Below are positions 25,129-35,993 of a DNA stretch of 64,000 nt, piece after piece (the first letter of the stretch is position 1; every line of letters begins with the position of its first letter). The notes under the pieces were generated by a model. That model was not told the origin of the DNA. It saw only the letters and a program-made list of their open reading frames with translations, and ran no database searches. The position numbers and the translations under genes are program-made. This DNA is from Betaproteobacteria bacterium Ga0074130 (lineage in GTDB: Bacteria; Pseudomonadota; Gammaproteobacteria; Burkholderiales; Rhodocyclaceae): positions 1 to 64,000 of the forward strand of contig LNDZ01000019.1 of NCBI GenBank assembly GCA_001464495.1, in the 5' to 3' direction.

Positions 25129-26760
25129 TTGCGCCTGACCGCTACTCCCTTTGCCGTACTCATCGCCAGCTTGGTGGCGCTGCCGGTGCTCGTCGTTGGC
25201 AGCAATCTTTTCTTTGGCGGCACGGGCGACACGTGGGGGCACCTGCTCGCCACAGTCCTGCCGGAATACGTCGCCAACACGCTCTGGCTCTGCCTAGGGG
25301 TCGGGATTGGCGTTATGGCGGTGGGTACAGGTGCGGCTTGGCTGACCGCCATGCATGAATTCCCGGGGCGGCGTATTTTCGAGTGGGCAATGGTGGTGCC
25401 CTTGGCTATGCCGGCTTATGTCATGGCCTATACCTATACCGATTTGCTCCAGTTCGTCGGTCCAGTGCAAACAGCCTTGCGCGAGACCTTTGGCTGGTCT
25501 TACGGCGATTACTGGTTTCCAGATGTTCGCAGTCTGGGTGGGGCGATCGTGCTGTTTATCTGTGTGCTCTATCCCTATGTGTATCTCTTGGCGCGTACCG
25601 TATTTTTGGAGCGCGCGGGTTCCGCATTGGAGGCTGCCCGTTCGCTCGGCTTGACCCCGTGGCAGAGCTTCTGGCGTGTGTCACTGCCGCTCGCTCGGCC
25701 GGCCTTGGCCGCTGGTGCTGCACTTGCGCTGATGGAGACACTGGCCGACTATGGCACCGTGGCGTATTTTGGTGTGAACACCTTCACGACGGGGATCTAC
25801 CGCACTTGGTTTGCGTTGGGTGATCGCACGGCGGCTGCTCAGCTTGCCGGGTGTCTGTTCAGCTTTGTGCTGCTGCTCCTACTCCTTGAGCATTTCAGCC
25901 GCGGCCGAGCACGTTTCGGCGCTGGCGCGGCGCGTAGTCGTAGCGTGGTGAGTCGGCGTCTGCATGGCTGGCGAGGCTGGCTGGCATGTGGTTTGTGCCT
26001 GTTGCCATTGATTGTTGGATTCCTCCTGCCCGCAGGTCTGCTATTGAATATGGCCCTGACCGAAGGCGACGCCGAGTTCGGGCAACGCTTTGTTCGGCTG
26101 GCGCGGAATAGTCTGTTGTTGGCCACCGTTGCAGCGGTGGCCGCCATGGGCTTGGCGGCATTGCTGGCCTATGCGGCACGGCAGGTCAAAACCTGGCTCC
26201 CGCGTGCAGCGAATCGTCTCGTTACCCTTGGTTATGCAGTGCCGGGGTCGGTGATTGCCGTCGGCGTGCTGATCCCGGTTACGCGGCTTGATCATGTGCT
26301 GGCCGAGCTGTGGCTGCAACTGACGGGTAATAACCCCGGCCTGATTCTGACGGGCGGGATCGCGGCCTTGATCTACGCGTACTTAGTGCGTTTCCTCGGC
26401 ATGGCGCTACAGACGGTGGAGGCGGGGCTCGCCAAGATTACGCCGAGCATGGATGATGCCGCCAAGAGCCTCGGGTGTGCCGGGGGCGAAATCCTGCGCC
26501 GTGTTCATCTGCCTATGTTGCGTGGCAGTCTATTCACCGCAGGTTTGCTTGTCTTCGTCGATGTGATGAAGGAATTGCCAGCCACGCTGGTGATGCGCCC
26601 CTTCAACTTCGATACGCTAGCAACCCAGACTTATATTCTTGCCGCCGACGAGCGGCTGAGCGAGGCATCAACTGCGGCATTGATGATTGTCCTTGTCGGG
26701 TTGCTTCCAATCATCGTTTTGTCAGTACAGATCGCCAAGGGGCGTCGTCGATCTCATTGA
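25129..26760 (+). CDS. fbpB: Ferric iron ABC transporter permease
   Basis: Inner-membrane permease of 543 aa made of two fused halves, each with about six helices, as in FbpB/SfuB. The ATPase-contact EAA loops are visible as EAARSLGLTPWQSFWRVSLPLARPA-like (first half) and DDAAKSLGCAGGEILRRVHLPML-like (second half). The only start in reach is a TTG at 25129, giving MRLTATPFAVLIASL; no ATG lies between the upstream stop and the first helix. It ends at a strong bidirectional terminator shared with fbpA. Confidence 0.92.
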   Translation: MRLTATPFAVLIASLVALPVLVVGSNLFFGGTGDTWGHLLATVLPEYVANTLWLCLGVGIGVMAVGTGAAWLTAMHEFPGRRIFEWAMVVPLAMPAYVMAYTYTDLLQFVGPVQTALRETFGWSYGDYWFPDVRSLGGAIVLFICVLYPYVYLLARTVFLERAGSALEAARSLGLTPWQSFWRVSLPLARPALAAGAALALMETLADYGTVAYFGVNTFTTGIYRTWFALGDRTAAAQLAGCLFSFVLLLLLLEHFSRGRARFGAGAARSRSVVSRRLHGWRGWLACGLCLLPLIVGFLLPAGLLLNMALTEGDAEFGQRFVRLARNSLLLATVAAVAAMGLAALLAYAARQVKTWLPRAANRLVTLGYAVPGSVIAVGVLIPVTRLDHVLAELWLQLTGNNPGLILTGGIAALIYAYLVRFLGMALQTVEAGLAKITPSMDDAAKSLGCAGGEILRRVHLPMLRGSLFTAGLLVFVDVMKELPATLVMRPFNFDTLATQTYILAADERLSEASTAALMIVLVGLLPIIVLSVQIAKGRRRSH

Positions 26761-26792
26761 CGAAAACCTGACTAGACGGCAACGACGTCAAC

Positions 26793-26823
26793 AAAAAGGG
26801 CCCCGTCATACGGGGCCCTTTTT
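26793..26823. terminator. Bidirectional rho-independent terminator
   Basis: AAAAAGGGCCCCG-tcata-CGGGGCCCTTTTT, a perfect 13-bp stem flanked by A and T runs between the convergent fbpB and fbpA genes. Confidence 0.92.
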
Positions 26824-26894
26824 GTTGGAGCGAATTGGCTGTGGCAGCTTAAGCCGCGTCGTTCCGACCTTTACGGCAGAAGCTGTTCAGTCGA

Positions 26895-27911
26895 TCAGCG
26901 GTAGCCAGCACGGTCTGACAGCTTTTGTGCAATGGCCGCATTGCGTGCCAACGTGCTTACCGGCAGTGTGTCTTCCTTAAACTTGCCGAGCGACTCAAGC
27001 GCAGCATTCTTGGTATCTACGTTTTGTACAACTGGCCATTCGTTGTTGCCGTTGGCAAAGTATTCTTGAGCTAGGTCGGAGGACAAGTACTCCAGAAACT
27101 TGACGGCAGCTTCCTTGTGCGGTGCGGTCTTGAGCACGCCACCACCGGAAATGTTCACATGGGTGCCGTAGCTCTTCTGGTTCGGCCAAACGATGCCGAT
27201 GTTGTCCATGATCTTGCGGTCAGCGGGCTTGTCCGAGCGCAGCAGCCGTACCAAATAGTAGGTGTTAGACACGGCGACGGCGCATTCCCCGGCGCTCACT
27301 GCCTTGATCTGGTCAGTATCACCGCCCTTGGGTGCGCGGGCGAAGTTGCTGACCACTGCCTTGGCCCATTCTTCAGTCTTGGCTTCGCCGTTGTGAGCGA
27401 TCAGCGCTGCTGTCAGCGAGATGTTGTAAGGGTGGGCACCTGAGCGTGAGCACACCTTGCCTTTGAATTTTGCATCGGCCAGATCTTCATAGTTCTGCAC
27501 ATCAGCAGCCGCGAAAACACCCTTGTTGTAAATGATTACGCGAGCACGCTTTGAGAAGGCAAACCAGCTGTCCGAGCGCAGGTGTGCAGGGATGCGGCTT
27601 TCAAGTACCTTGGACTTGGTCGGCGCAAACAGCCCCAGTTGTTCAGCTTGGGCGAGGCGGGCGGCATCGACTGTCAGGAAAACGTCGGCTGGGCTATTCG
27701 CGCCTTCGTTTTTGATACGCTCCAGCAGCTCTTCTTCTTTGCCTTCGATGCGATTGATGGTGATGCCGGTAATGCGAGTGAAATTGCTGTAAAGCGCTTC
27801 ATCGGTCTGGTAATGACGGGCGGAGTATAGGTTCAGTACTTTCTCCTGGGCTTGGGCAAACCCGGCAGCGACCATGAGGGCGACCAAGCTTAACTTGCGG
27901 AATGCATTCAT
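26895..27911 (-). CDS. fbpA: Ferric iron-binding periplasmic protein
   Basis: Periplasmic Fe3+ receptor for the FbpBC transporter, 338 aa. A signal peptide is cleaved after about Ala21 (AQA/QE). The mature protein opens LNLYSARHYQTDEAL, with candidate Tyr/His iron ligands, and has SNTYYLVRLL, the paired-tyrosine site of FbpA/FutA proteins. Full length, good fit. Unusually, fbpA is not in line with fbpB but convergent with it, with its own promoter and a weak Fur-like site. Confidence 0.93.
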   Translation of the reverse strand: MNAFRKLSLVALMVAAGFAQAQEKVLNLYSARHYQTDEALYSNFTRITGITINRIEGKEEELLERIKNEGANSPADVFLTVDAARLAQAEQLGLFAPTKSKVLESRIPAHLRSDSWFAFSKRARVIIYNKGVFAAADVQNYEDLADAKFKGKVCSRSGAHPYNISLTAALIAHNGEAKTEEWAKAVVSNFARAPKGGDTDQIKAVSAGECAVAVSNTYYLVRLLRSDKPADRKIMDNIGIVWPNQKSYGTHVNISGGGVLKTAPHKEAAVKFLEYLSSDLAQEYFANGNNEWPVVQNVDTKNAALESLGKFKEDTLPVSTLARNAAIAQKLSDRAGYR

Positions 27912-27982
27912 TGGTTTTTCCTGTTCTGTTGCGAAATTCGGTTTTGGACGGTTTTGATTTGAGGCAATGCAATTGATATTCT

Positions 27983-28003
27983 AAGTGGGAACGATTCTTA
28001 TAT
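27983..28003. promoter_or_regulatory. Weak Fur-like site upstream of fbpA
   Basis: On the minus strand ATATAAGAATCGTTCCCACTT, about 70 bp before the fbpA start, resembles degenerate Fur boxes (ATAAGAATCGTTC). Low match but expected by context. Confidence 0.35.
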
Positions 28004-28111
28004 GCAAGTATTTTGAATTGGTTTTGCCGGCGAAAAAAAACCAGCACTAAGCTGGTTTGGGCTGGTGTGGACCGCTTCTGGCGAGAAGGTAACCGATGGG
28101 CAGATCGAGAC

Positions 28112-28615
28112 TTATTCGGGATTGACTCGTCGTGCGCCCTCGTAGCGCTTGGCCCAGTAGCTTTCGCTCATGTTCTCAATGCGCACACTTCCGCCAGCAC
28201 GCGGTGAGTGAATAAACTGACCTTCACCGAGATAGATGCCCACATGGGAGAAGGTTCTTCGCATGGTGTTGAAAAACACCAAATCGCCCGGCTGCAGTTC
28301 GTCGCGCTTAATCGCTTCCCCCGCCTTGCTGATTTCCCGCGATGTCCGCGGCAGGATTAGGCCCATGCCTTGGCGGAAGACGTGGCCAACAAAGCCGCTG
28401 CAATCAAAGCCACTTTCCGGTGTGCTGCCACCGCGCTTGTAGCGAATGCCGACCAGATCTAATGCACCATCGATTGCGGACTGTAGTGAAGAGGTTGCGC
28501 GATTGACCAGCGATGCCTTCTCCTGCGCGTTTTCCGCGGCGAGCTCCGCCGCCTGTGCCGGGACGGCAAGCAGGAGCACAAGAGAAACCGCGAGGGGGGC
28601 AGGGTTAAAACGCAT
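28112..28615 (-). CDS. NlpC/P60 family cell-wall hydrolase
   Basis: Probable periplasmic D,L-endopeptidase acting on peptidoglycan peptides. It has a signal peptide to about AVPAQA, a short linker, and a C-terminal NlpC/P60 domain with catalytic Cys72 (FDCSGFV), His124 (SHVGIYLG) and third polar residue His136 (FIHSPR). The 167-residue length is that of the single-domain Spr/MepS-like type, though there is no lipobox. A GTG three codons upstream is a possible start. It is transcribed away from tRNA-Val. Confidence 0.9.
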   Translation of the reverse strand: MRFNPAPLAVSLVLLLAVPAQAAELAAENAQEKASLVNRATSSLQSAIDGALDLVGIRYKRGGSTPESGFDCSGFVGHVFRQGMGLILPRTSREISKAGEAIKRDELQPGDLVFFNTMRRTFSHVGIYLGEGQFIHSPRAGGSVRIENMSESYWAKRYEGARRVNPE

Positions 28616-28695
28616 GGGTTGCACTATAACCGCACTTTTAAAGTGCTGTAAACCTTGGGCTTTATATTCATGGTGAAGCCAACTTCTAAATGGGC

Positions 28696-28724
28696 TTCAC
28701 CAGGTCGCAAAATTCGTCTATAAT
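28696..28724 (+). promoter_or_regulatory. Sigma-70 promoter for tRNA-Val
   Basis: TTCACC at 28696-28701, 17-bp spacer and a perfect TATAAT at 28719-28724, 12 bp before the tRNA. A 9-bp-stem hairpin GGTGAAGCC/GGCTTCACC (28672-28701) overlaps the -35 hexamer. Confidence 0.75.
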
Positions 28725-28736
28725 GCTTGTCTTTGC

Positions 28737-28813
28737 AGGCGCGTAGCTCAGCTGGTTAGAGCACCACCTTGACATGGTGGGGGTCGTTGGTTCGAGTCCA
28801 ATCGCGCCTACCA
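28737..28813 (+). tRNA. tRNA-Val (GAC)
   Basis: A 77-nt cloverleaf. Acceptor AGGCGCG pairs with CGCGCCT, with discriminator A and encoded CCA. D-arm GCTCAGCTGGTTAGAGC, anticodon loop TTGACAT (GAC, Val) on a CCACC/GGTGG stem, and T-loop GGTTCGAGTCC are present. Confidence 0.96.
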
Positions 28814-28837
28814 GAATTTTGGTAGAAACTTACCCCG

Positions 28838-28869
28838 AACAGGGCACCTGAGCAGTCGGGTGCCCTGTT
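28838..28869 (+). terminator. Terminator after tRNA-Val
   Basis: AACAGGGCACC-loop-GGTGCCCTGTT followed by TGTTTTTG, an 11-bp stem between tRNA-Val and thrS. Confidence 0.85.
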
Positions 28870-28906
28870 TGTTTTTGTGCTTTTGGTTCTTTCACGGAGT
28901 TGTGCG

Positions 28907-30823
28907 ATGCCGGTGATTACCCTTCCCGACGGTTCCCAGCGTACCTATGCCGGGGCAGTAACGGTTGCTGATGTTGCGGCGTCGATTGGCGCTGGCTTGG
29001 CCAAGGCGGCCTTGGCAGGCAAGGTCGACGGCAAATTGGTGGATACCTCATATTTGATCGAGGGCGATGCCGGCTTGGCGATCGTCACCGAAAAAGATCC
29101 GGAAGGCGTCGATACGATCCGCCATTCCACCGCCCACTTGCTCGCTTATGCCGTCAAGGAGTTGTTTCCAGATGCGCAGGTGACGATCGGTCCGGTCATC
29201 GAAAACGGCTTTTATTACGACTTTGCCTACAAGCGGCCCTTTACCCCGGAAGATCTTGAGGCTATCGAGAAGCGCATGGCCGAGCTGGCCAAGAAGGACT
29301 TCCCGGTAACGCGTGAAGTTTGGTCGCGTGACAAGGCGGTTGAGTTTTTCAAGAGTATCGGTGAGGTCTACAAAGCTGAACTGATAGCCGCCATTCCTGC
29401 AAATGAAGACGTATCTTTGTATCGCGAAGGCGATTTCATCGATCTTTGTCGCGGTCCTCACGTGCCGTCAACCGGCAAGCTCAAGGCCTTCAAACTGATG
29501 AAGGTTGCTGGTGCCTACTGGCGCGGCGACTCCAAGAATGAACAGCTGCAGCGCATCTACGGCACCGCTTGGGCTAAGAAAGACGAGCTCGACGCCTATT
29601 TGCACATGCTCGAAGAGGCGGAAAAGCGCGATCACCGTAAGCTCGGTAAGGCGTTGGATCTCTTCCATCTGCAGGAAGAGGCGCCGGGCCTCGTTTTTTG
29701 GCATCCCCATGGTTGGACCGTGTGGCAGGAAATCGAGCAGTACATGCGCGCCGTCTATCGCAATAATGGTTACCAGGAAGTGCGCTGCCCGCAGATCCTC
29801 GACAAGACCCTGTGGGAAAAGTCGGGGCATTGGGAACATTACAAGGCCAATATGTTCACCACCGAGTCGGAGAGCCGCGACTATGCGGTGAAGCCGATGA
29901 ATTGCCCCGGCCACATCCAGATTTTCAATGACGGTCTGCGCTCGTACAAAGAGCTGCCGCTGCGTTACGGCGAGTTTGGCTCTTGTCACCGCAATGAGCC
30001 CTCGGGTGCGCTGCATGGCATCATGCGTGTACGCGGCTTTACACAGGACGATGGCCATATCTTCTGTACCGACGACCAGATCGAGGCCGAAGTGACTGCC
30101 TTCAATGCGCTGGTGCGTAAGGTCTACGCAGATTTCGGCTTTACCGATGTTGCGGTCAAACTGGCCTTGCGTCCGGATAGTCGCGTTGGTTCCGATGAGG
30201 TCTGGGATAAGGCTGAGAACGCGCTGCGCTCAGGCCTGCGTGCGTCCGGGCTGGAGTGGGAAGAGCTGCCGGGCGAGGGCGCCTTCTATGGCCCCAAGAT
30301 CGAATTCCATATCAAGGATGCCATTGGCCGCTCCTGGCAGTGCGGTACGGTGCAGGTCGACTTCTCCATGCCAACCCGCTTAGGCGCTGAGTATGTGGGT
30401 GAAGACAATGCCCGCCATATCCCGGTCATGCTGCACCGTGCCATCTTGGGCTCGCTGGAGCGCTTCATTGGCATCCTGATCGAAAACCATGCGGGTGCCC
30501 TGCCATTGTGGCTATCGCCGGTGCAGGTTGTCGTTGCCAATATCTCTGAAGCGCAGTCTGACTATGCGCAAACTGTGGCCGAAAAGCTGCGCGCAGCTGG
30601 CTTCCGCGTTGAATGCGATTTGCGTAGTGAGAAAATAAACTATAAAATACGCGAACATAGCTTGTTAAAGCGTCCCTACCAGGTTGTCATCGGCGACAAG
30701 GAAAAGGAAGCTGGGTTGGTCGCCGTACGTGCCCGTGGCAATCAGGATCTTGGGCAAATGTCCCCCGAAGCCTTGATTGAACGCCTGCTGCATGAAAAAA
30801 GCAGCCGGGGCGTGGCGATCTGA
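28907..30823 (+). CDS. thrS: Threonyl-tRNA synthetase
   Basis: Class II aminoacyl-tRNA synthetase of 638 aa, the normal length. It has an N-terminal TGS domain (from [11 protein letters not shown]), an editing domain with [18 protein letters not shown], and the catalytic core with zinc ligands in MNCPGH. Motif 2 [15 protein letters not shown] is present, as is the C-terminal anticodon domain ending ERLLHEK. Start at 28907 with CGGAG upstream; a longer frame adds ten non-family residues. It is first gene of the thrS-infC-rpmI-rplT-pheS-pheT-ihfA block. Confidence 0.97.
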   Translation: MPVITLPDGSQRTYAGAVTVADVAASIGAGLAKAALAGKVDGKLVDTSYLIEGDAGLAIVTEKDPEGVDTIRHSTAHLLAYAVKELFPDAQVTIGPVIENGFYYDFAYKRPFTPEDLEAIEKRMAELAKKDFPVTREVWSRDKAVEFFKSIGEVYKAELIAAIPANEDVSLYREGDFIDLCRGPHVPSTGKLKAFKLMKVAGAYWRGDSKNEQLQRIYGTAWAKKDELDAYLHMLEEAEKRDHRKLGKALDLFHLQEEAPGLVFWHPHGWTVWQEIEQYMRAVYRNNGYQEVRCPQILDKTLWEKSGHWEHYKANMFTTESESRDYAVKPMNCPGHIQIFNDGLRSYKELPLRYGEFGSCHRNEPSGALHGIMRVRGFTQDDGHIFCTDDQIEAEVTAFNALVRKVYADFGFTDVAVKLALRPDSRVGSDEVWDKAENALRSGLRASGLEWEELPGEGAFYGPKIEFHIKDAIGRSWQCGTVQVDFSMPTRLGAEYVGEDNARHIPVMLHRAILGSLERFIGILIENHAGALPLWLSPVQVVVANISEAQSDYAQTVAEKLRAAGFRVECDLRSEKINYKIREHSLLKRPYQVVIGDKEKEAGLVAVRARGNQDLGQMSPEALIERLLHEKSSRGVAI

Positions 30824-30849
30824 TTTTTGAATTTATGGAGAACTGAACC

Positions 30850-31368
30850 ATCGCTCAGGAAAAGACGCAACGCGTCAACGAAGAAATCACCGCCACTGAA
30901 GTCCGCCTGGTCGGTGCAGATAGCGAACAACTTGGCATCATGCCCTTGCGTGCCGCCTTGGCTCTGGCCGAAGAGGCCGAACTTGATCTCGTCGAGATAG
31001 CGCCACTGGCTCAGCCGCCTGTGTGCCGCATCATGGACTTTGGTAAGTTCAAGTATCAGGAAGCCAAGCGCGCCCATGAAGCCAAGCTGAAACAGAAGCA
31101 GGTTCAGGTCAAGGAAATTAAGTTCCGCCCGGGTACGGACGAGAACGACTACCAGATCAAGATGCGTAATCTGATCAAGTTTTTGCAGGAAGGCGACAAG
31201 GCAAAAATCACCTTGCGTTTTCGTGGCCGTGAAATGGCGCACCAAGAAATCGGTATGCGCCAGCTGGAGCGAGTAAAGACTGATCTTGAGGAGCTGGCAG
31301 TGGTTGAGCAGTGGCCAAAGATGGAAGGTCGTCAGCTTGTGATGATGCTGGCACCCAAGAAGAAGTAA
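30850..31368 (+). CDS. infC: Translation initiation factor IF-3, ATC start
   Basis: Binds the 30S subunit, prevents premature 50S joining and checks the start codon. The 172-residue frame reads [20 protein letters not shown] from an ATC at 30850-30852, with GGAG at 30837-30840. The N-domain, lysine-rich linker ([19 protein letters not shown]) and C-domain ending MLAPKKK are complete only from this start; the first ATG (30940) would remove about 30 conserved residues. Rare start codons are how IF-3 represses its own translation. Confidence 0.95.
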   Translation: MAQEKTQRVNEEITATEVRLVGADSEQLGIMPLRAALALAEEAELDLVEIAPLAQPPVCRIMDFGKFKYQEAKRAHEAKLKQKQVQVKEIKFRPGTDENDYQIKMRNLIKFLQEGDKAKITLRFRGREMAHQEIGMRQLERVKTDLEELAVVEQWPKMEGRQLVMMLAPKKK

Positions 31369-31490
31369 GGCTTTTGCAGTAAAGAATTACCGTGACGGCG
31401 CAAGCCGTTACGGAAATACCAAGTGGTACCAGGTTCCCAAGTGCTTCCAAGGTGGAAGTCACCTGTCGCCATGAATGAAGGAGATCTTCG
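31369..31490 (+). promoter_or_regulatory. Structured leader of rpmI-rplT
   Basis: A 122-nt gap containing a 10-bp stem CCGTGACGGC-gcaa-GCCGTTACGG (31390-31413) and further pairing between GGTACC/GGTTCC and CTTCCAAGGTGGAAG. Such leaders are targets of L20 feedback in other bacteria; here that is inference from position and foldability. Confidence 0.4.
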
Positions 31491-31688
31491 ATGCCGAAGA
31501 TGAAAACCAAGAGCGGGGCTGCCAAGCGCTTCAAAGTGCGCGCCAGCGGTAGCGTTAAGCGTGGTCAGGCGTTCAAGCGCCACATTCTGACCAAGAAAAC
31601 CACCAAGTCAAAGCGCCAGCTGCGCGGTGCCACTGCAGTTGTGGCTTCCGATGTCGGCCACATCCGCGCGATGATGCCCTACGCTTAA
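31491..31688 (+). CDS. rpmI: 50S ribosomal protein L35
   Basis: Basic 65-residue protein of the large subunit, beginning [16 protein letters not shown] and ending [12 protein letters not shown] as in L35 throughout bacteria. A strong AAGGAG site precedes the ATG. It is followed by rplT 11 bp on. Confidence 0.98.
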   Translation: MPKMKTKSGAAKRFKVRASGSVKRGQAFKRHILTKKTTKSKRQLRGATAVVASDVGHIRAMMPYA

Positions 31689-31699
31689 GGAGTTAAACC

Positions 31700-32059
31700 A
31701 TGCCAAGAGTTAAACGTGGTGTAACGGCGCGCGCGCGCCACAAGAAGGTTCTGGTACAGGCCAAGGGTTACCGTGGCCGTCGTAGCCGTGTCTATCGTGT
31801 CGCCAAGCAGGCGGTAATGAAGGCCGGTCAATACGCCTACCGTGACCGCCGTCAGAAGAAGCGTCAGTTCCGCGCACTGTGGATTGCCCGTATCAACGCG
31901 GCAGCCCGTGAGCTGGGTCTGAAGTACAGCACCTTCATGAACGGCCTGAAGAAGGCTTCGATTGAAGTGGACCGTAAGGTTCTGGCCGACCTGGCCGTGT
32001 TTGACAAGCCGGCTTTTGCCGCTCTTGCCGCACAAGCCAAGGCCAAACTCGCCGCTTAA
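31700..32059 (+). CDS. rplT: 50S ribosomal protein L20
   Basis: Large-subunit protein of 119 aa that binds 23S rRNA early in assembly and often represses its own operon. It begins [18 protein letters not shown] and contains [10 protein letters not shown] and [16 protein letters not shown], typical of L20. A terminator hairpin follows at 32075-32114. Confidence 0.98.
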   Translation: MPRVKRGVTARARHKKVLVQAKGYRGRRSRVYRVAKQAVMKAGQYAYRDRRQKKRQFRALWIARINAAARELGLKYSTFMNGLKKASIEVDRKVLADLAVFDKPAFAALAAQAKAKLAA

Positions 32060-32074
32060 TTTATAACGGCTGAC

Positions 32075-32114
32075 AAAAAGGGAGGCTCAGGGATAACACC
32101 CCGCCTCCCTTTTT
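32075..32114 (+). terminator. Terminator between rplT and pheS
   Basis: AAAAAGGGAGGC-16-nt loop-GCCTCCCTTTTT, a 12-bp stem with T run. It may partly separate the ribosomal-protein genes from pheST. Confidence 0.85.
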
Positions 32115-32155
32115 TAATGTGAAGCACCCAAACACTTGATACGCCATACGCATAG

Positions 32156-33205
<1,050 letters not shown>

Positions 33206-33212
33206 GCCGACC

Positions 33213-35582
33213 ATGCAATTCTCGGAAAACTGGCTGCGTACCTTCGTCAATCCCACGCTCAGCAGCGACGAGCTGGGTCATCTGCTCACCATGGCGGGCC
33301 TTGAGCTGGAAGAGCTTGACCCAGCCGCACCTGCTTTCAATCAGGTGGTGGTTGGCGAAATTCTTACTGCTGAAAAGCACCCAAACGCAGACAAGCTGCG
33401 CCTGACGACCGTCAATGTCGGCGGCGAAGTGCTGCAGATTGTCTGCGGTGCTCCGAATGCCGCCGTTGGCCTCAAGGTGCCGTGCGCGTTGGTTGGGGCG
33501 CAATTGCCGGGCGACTTCAATATCAAGAAGGCCAAAGTGCGCGATGTCGAAAGCTTCGGCATGTTGTGCTCGGCCAAGGAGCTGGGTATTGCCGAAGAGA
33601 GCGACGGCTTGCTGGTGCTGCCAGCAGATGCGCCAGTCGGTACCGATATTCGTGATTACCTCGGTCTCGACGATAAGCTATTCACCCTCAAGCTCACACC
33701 TAATCGCGCTGACTGCTTATCCATCCTTGGTATAGCGCGCGAAGTCGCCGCGCTGACGGGGGTAGATCTGACCGCACCGGAAATCCTGCCGGCCGCAGTG
33801 CGTAGCGACAAGTCGCGTGCTGTAGTGGTGGAAGCCAAGGCCCATTGCCCACGTTATGCCGGCCGTGTTGTCACCGGCGTGAACGCAGCCACGGCGACAC
33901 CTGCCTGGATGGTGCAGCGCCTTGCACGCAGCGGCATTCGTTCGATCTCAGCAATTGTCGATATCACCAACTATGTGTTGCTCGAACAAGGGCAGCCCAT
34001 GCACGCCTTTGATAACGCCAAGCTGAGCGGTGCGATTCACGTACGGCTGCCCAAGGCGAGTGAGCAACTGACGTTGCTGAATGGCAACACCATTACGCCA
34101 GATGCAGACGCAGTATTGATTGCAGACGAGTCTCGAGCCCTTGCGCTGGGCGGCATCATGGGCGGTGACGAGAGTGGCGTCACAACCACCACTACCGAGA
34201 TTTTCCTTGAAAGCGCATTCTTTGCGCCCGATGCGATTGCCGGCAAGGCACGTGCGCTGAACTTCTCGACTGACTCTTCTTACCGCTTCGAGCGAGGCGT
34301 CGATTTCAGCCGACAGGTCGAGGTATTAGAGCGCGCTACACAGCTTGTTCTGGAAATTTGCGGTGGCGAGGCCGGGCCCATTACGGAAGTGGTCGCCGAA
34401 ACGTTTTTGCCTAAGCGCAACCCCCTGCGTTTGCGTCTGTCCCGACTGAATCAGGTCATCGGCATTGATTTTACGCGTGAGGCCGTTGCTGCTCAGCTCA
34501 AGAATCTGCGCTTTCCGTGGTCAGAAGAAGATCAGGTTTTTCTGGTGACCCCACCGGCCCACCGTTTCGACATGGAGATCGAGGAAGATCTCATTGAGGA
34601 AGTGGCGCGTCTATACGGCTACGACAACATCCCCGCCCCGGCGCCAGTCAATCATGTCGCGATGCTGCCCCTACCGGAAGCTAAGCGCACGCCCATGCAG
34701 GTGCGCCGTTTGGTAGCAGAGCGTGACTATCAGGAAGTTGTGAACTTCAGCTTTGTCGAAACGGCTTGGGAAAAAGACTTTGCCGGCAACGACAAGCCTG
34801 TCGTACTGGCTAATCCGATTGCCAGTCAGATGGGTGTGATGCGCACCACGCTGATGGGCGGGCTAGTCAATACGTTGAGCTTTAACCTCAAGCGCCGGAC
34901 TGCGCGTGTGCGTGTTTTCGAATTGGGTCGTTGCTTCTGGCGCGATGCCGAGGCCGTCAATGGCTTCGCTCAACCTTTGCGTGTGGCTGGTTTGGCTGCA
35001 GGTCCAGCTGAACCTGAGCAGTGGGGTAGCAAGACACGCAATGTCGACTTCTATGATGTGAAGGCCGACATTGAGGCGCTTTTTCCCACGCAAACATTGC
35101 GTTTTGAAAAGACCAGCCACCCCGCGCTACACCCAGGGCGTTGTGCTGAAGTGACACTGAATGATCGTCTTATTGGTGTCGTAGGTGAACTGCACCCTGA
35201 ATGGGTGCAGAAATACGAACTGGTCAGCGCCCCGATTCTGTTTGAGCTTGAGCTGGATGTGCTGTTGAACGTTCCCATGCCGGCCTATGCGCAAGTCTCA
35301 CGCTTCCCTGTTGTTGAGCGTGACCTTGCATTTGTGGTGGCTCAGGAAACGCCATTACAGGGCTTGTTGTCCGTCCTGGATAGTGCGGCAGTATCGACCG
35401 TGCAGAGCATCCAATTGTTCGATGTTTATCAGGGTAAAGGCCTTGAGGATGGCAAAAAAAGCCTTGCATTCCGGGTAGTTATGCAAGATACTCAGAAAAC
35501 GCTTGCCGATGCAGAAGTCGATGCAGCCATTGCTGAGTTGGTCTCTGCGGCTCAGCAATTCGGTGCAGTCTTGCGTACCTAA
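33213..35582 (+). CDS. pheT: Phenylalanyl-tRNA synthetase beta subunit
   Basis: Beta subunit of 789 aa with the tRNA-binding OB domain (about 40-150), B3/B4 editing domain, B5 domain (EEDLIEEVARLYGYDNIP), a degenerate class II core and the C-terminal FDX-ACB anticodon domain (SRFPVVERDLAFVV). The start is the ATG at 33213 (MQFSENWLRTFVNP), just after pheS; a longer frame overlapping pheS is not family-like. Confidence 0.97.
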   Translation: MQFSENWLRTFVNPTLSSDELGHLLTMAGLELEELDPAAPAFNQVVVGEILTAEKHPNADKLRLTTVNVGGEVLQIVCGAPNAAVGLKVPCALVGAQLPGDFNIKKAKVRDVESFGMLCSAKELGIAEESDGLLVLPADAPVGTDIRDYLGLDDKLFTLKLTPNRADCLSILGIAREVAALTGVDLTAPEILPAAVRSDKSRAVVVEAKAHCPRYAGRVVTGVNAATATPAWMVQRLARSGIRSISAIVDITNYVLLEQGQPMHAFDNAKLSGAIHVRLPKASEQLTLLNGNTITPDADAVLIADESRALALGGIMGGDESGVTTTTTEIFLESAFFAPDAIAGKARALNFSTDSSYRFERGVDFSRQVEVLERATQLVLEICGGEAGPITEVVAETFLPKRNPLRLRLSRLNQVIGIDFTREAVAAQLKNLRFPWSEEDQVFLVTPPAHRFDMEIEEDLIEEVARLYGYDNIPAPAPVNHVAMLPLPEAKRTPMQVRRLVAERDYQEVVNFSFVETAWEKDFAGNDKPVVLANPIASQMGVMRTTLMGGLVNTLSFNLKRRTARVRVFELGRCFWRDAEAVNGFAQPLRVAGLAAGPAEPEQWGSKTRNVDFYDVKADIEALFPTQTLRFEKTSHPALHPGRCAEVTLNDRLIGVVGELHPEWVQKYELVSAPILFELELDVLLNVPMPAYAQVSRFPVVERDLAFVVAQETPLQGLLSVLDSAAVSTVQSIQLFDVYQGKGLEDGKKSLAFRVVMQDTQKTLADAEVDAAIAELVSAAQQFGAVLRT

Positions 35583-35595
35583 AAAAGATGAACAA

Positions 35596-35659
35596 GAGGG
35601 TTGCCCCCTCGAAAATTTGAATTTGAAAACCACGTTCAAGCCTAGTTTGAACGTGGTTT
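35596..35659 (+). other. Two hairpins between pheT and ihfA
   Basis: GAGGG/CCCTC at 35596-35610 and a 13-bp stem AAACCACGTTCAA/TTGAACGTGGTTT at 35627-35659. Neither ends in a clear T run, so an attenuating or mRNA-processing role is as likely as termination. Confidence 0.45.
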
Positions 35660-35690
35660 CTCTAAGAAATAGATGCACCAGGGAGTCAGA

Positions 35691-35993
35691 ATGACATTGA
35701 CGAAGGCAGAGCTAGCCGATCTTTTGTTTGAAAAGGTTGGTCTCAATAAGCGCGAAGCTAAGGATATGGTTGAAGCGTTTTTCGACGAAATTCGTATCGC
35801 ACTTGAAACTGGTGACAGCGTCAAGCTGTCTGGTTTTGGTAATTTTCAGCTGCGTGACAAGCCGCAACGTCCGGGCCGCAACCCCAAGACTGGTGAAGAG
35901 ATTCCAATTACCGCACGTCGTGTCGTGACTTTTCACGCCAGCCAGAAGCTAAAGCTTGCGGTTGAAGCACTGGATCATGCAAACGCCGCCTAA
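35691..35993 (+). CDS. ihfA: Integration host factor alpha subunit
   Basis: DNA-bending HU/IHF-family protein, 100 aa. It begins [20 protein letters not shown] and carries the DNA-contact arm [14 protein letters not shown] with the intercalating Pro, as in IHF-alpha. The start is the ATG with GGGAG upstream; six extra residues in a longer frame are not conserved. It follows pheT as in most proteobacteria and overlaps the next gene by 17 bp. IHF is also the usual co-activator of sigma-54 promoters such as the pilin one at 43750. Confidence 0.96.
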   Translation: MTLTKAELADLLFEKVGLNKREAKDMVEAFFDEIRIALETGDSVKLSGFGNFQLRDKPQRPGRNPKTGEEIPITARRVVTFHASQKLKLAVEALDHANAA

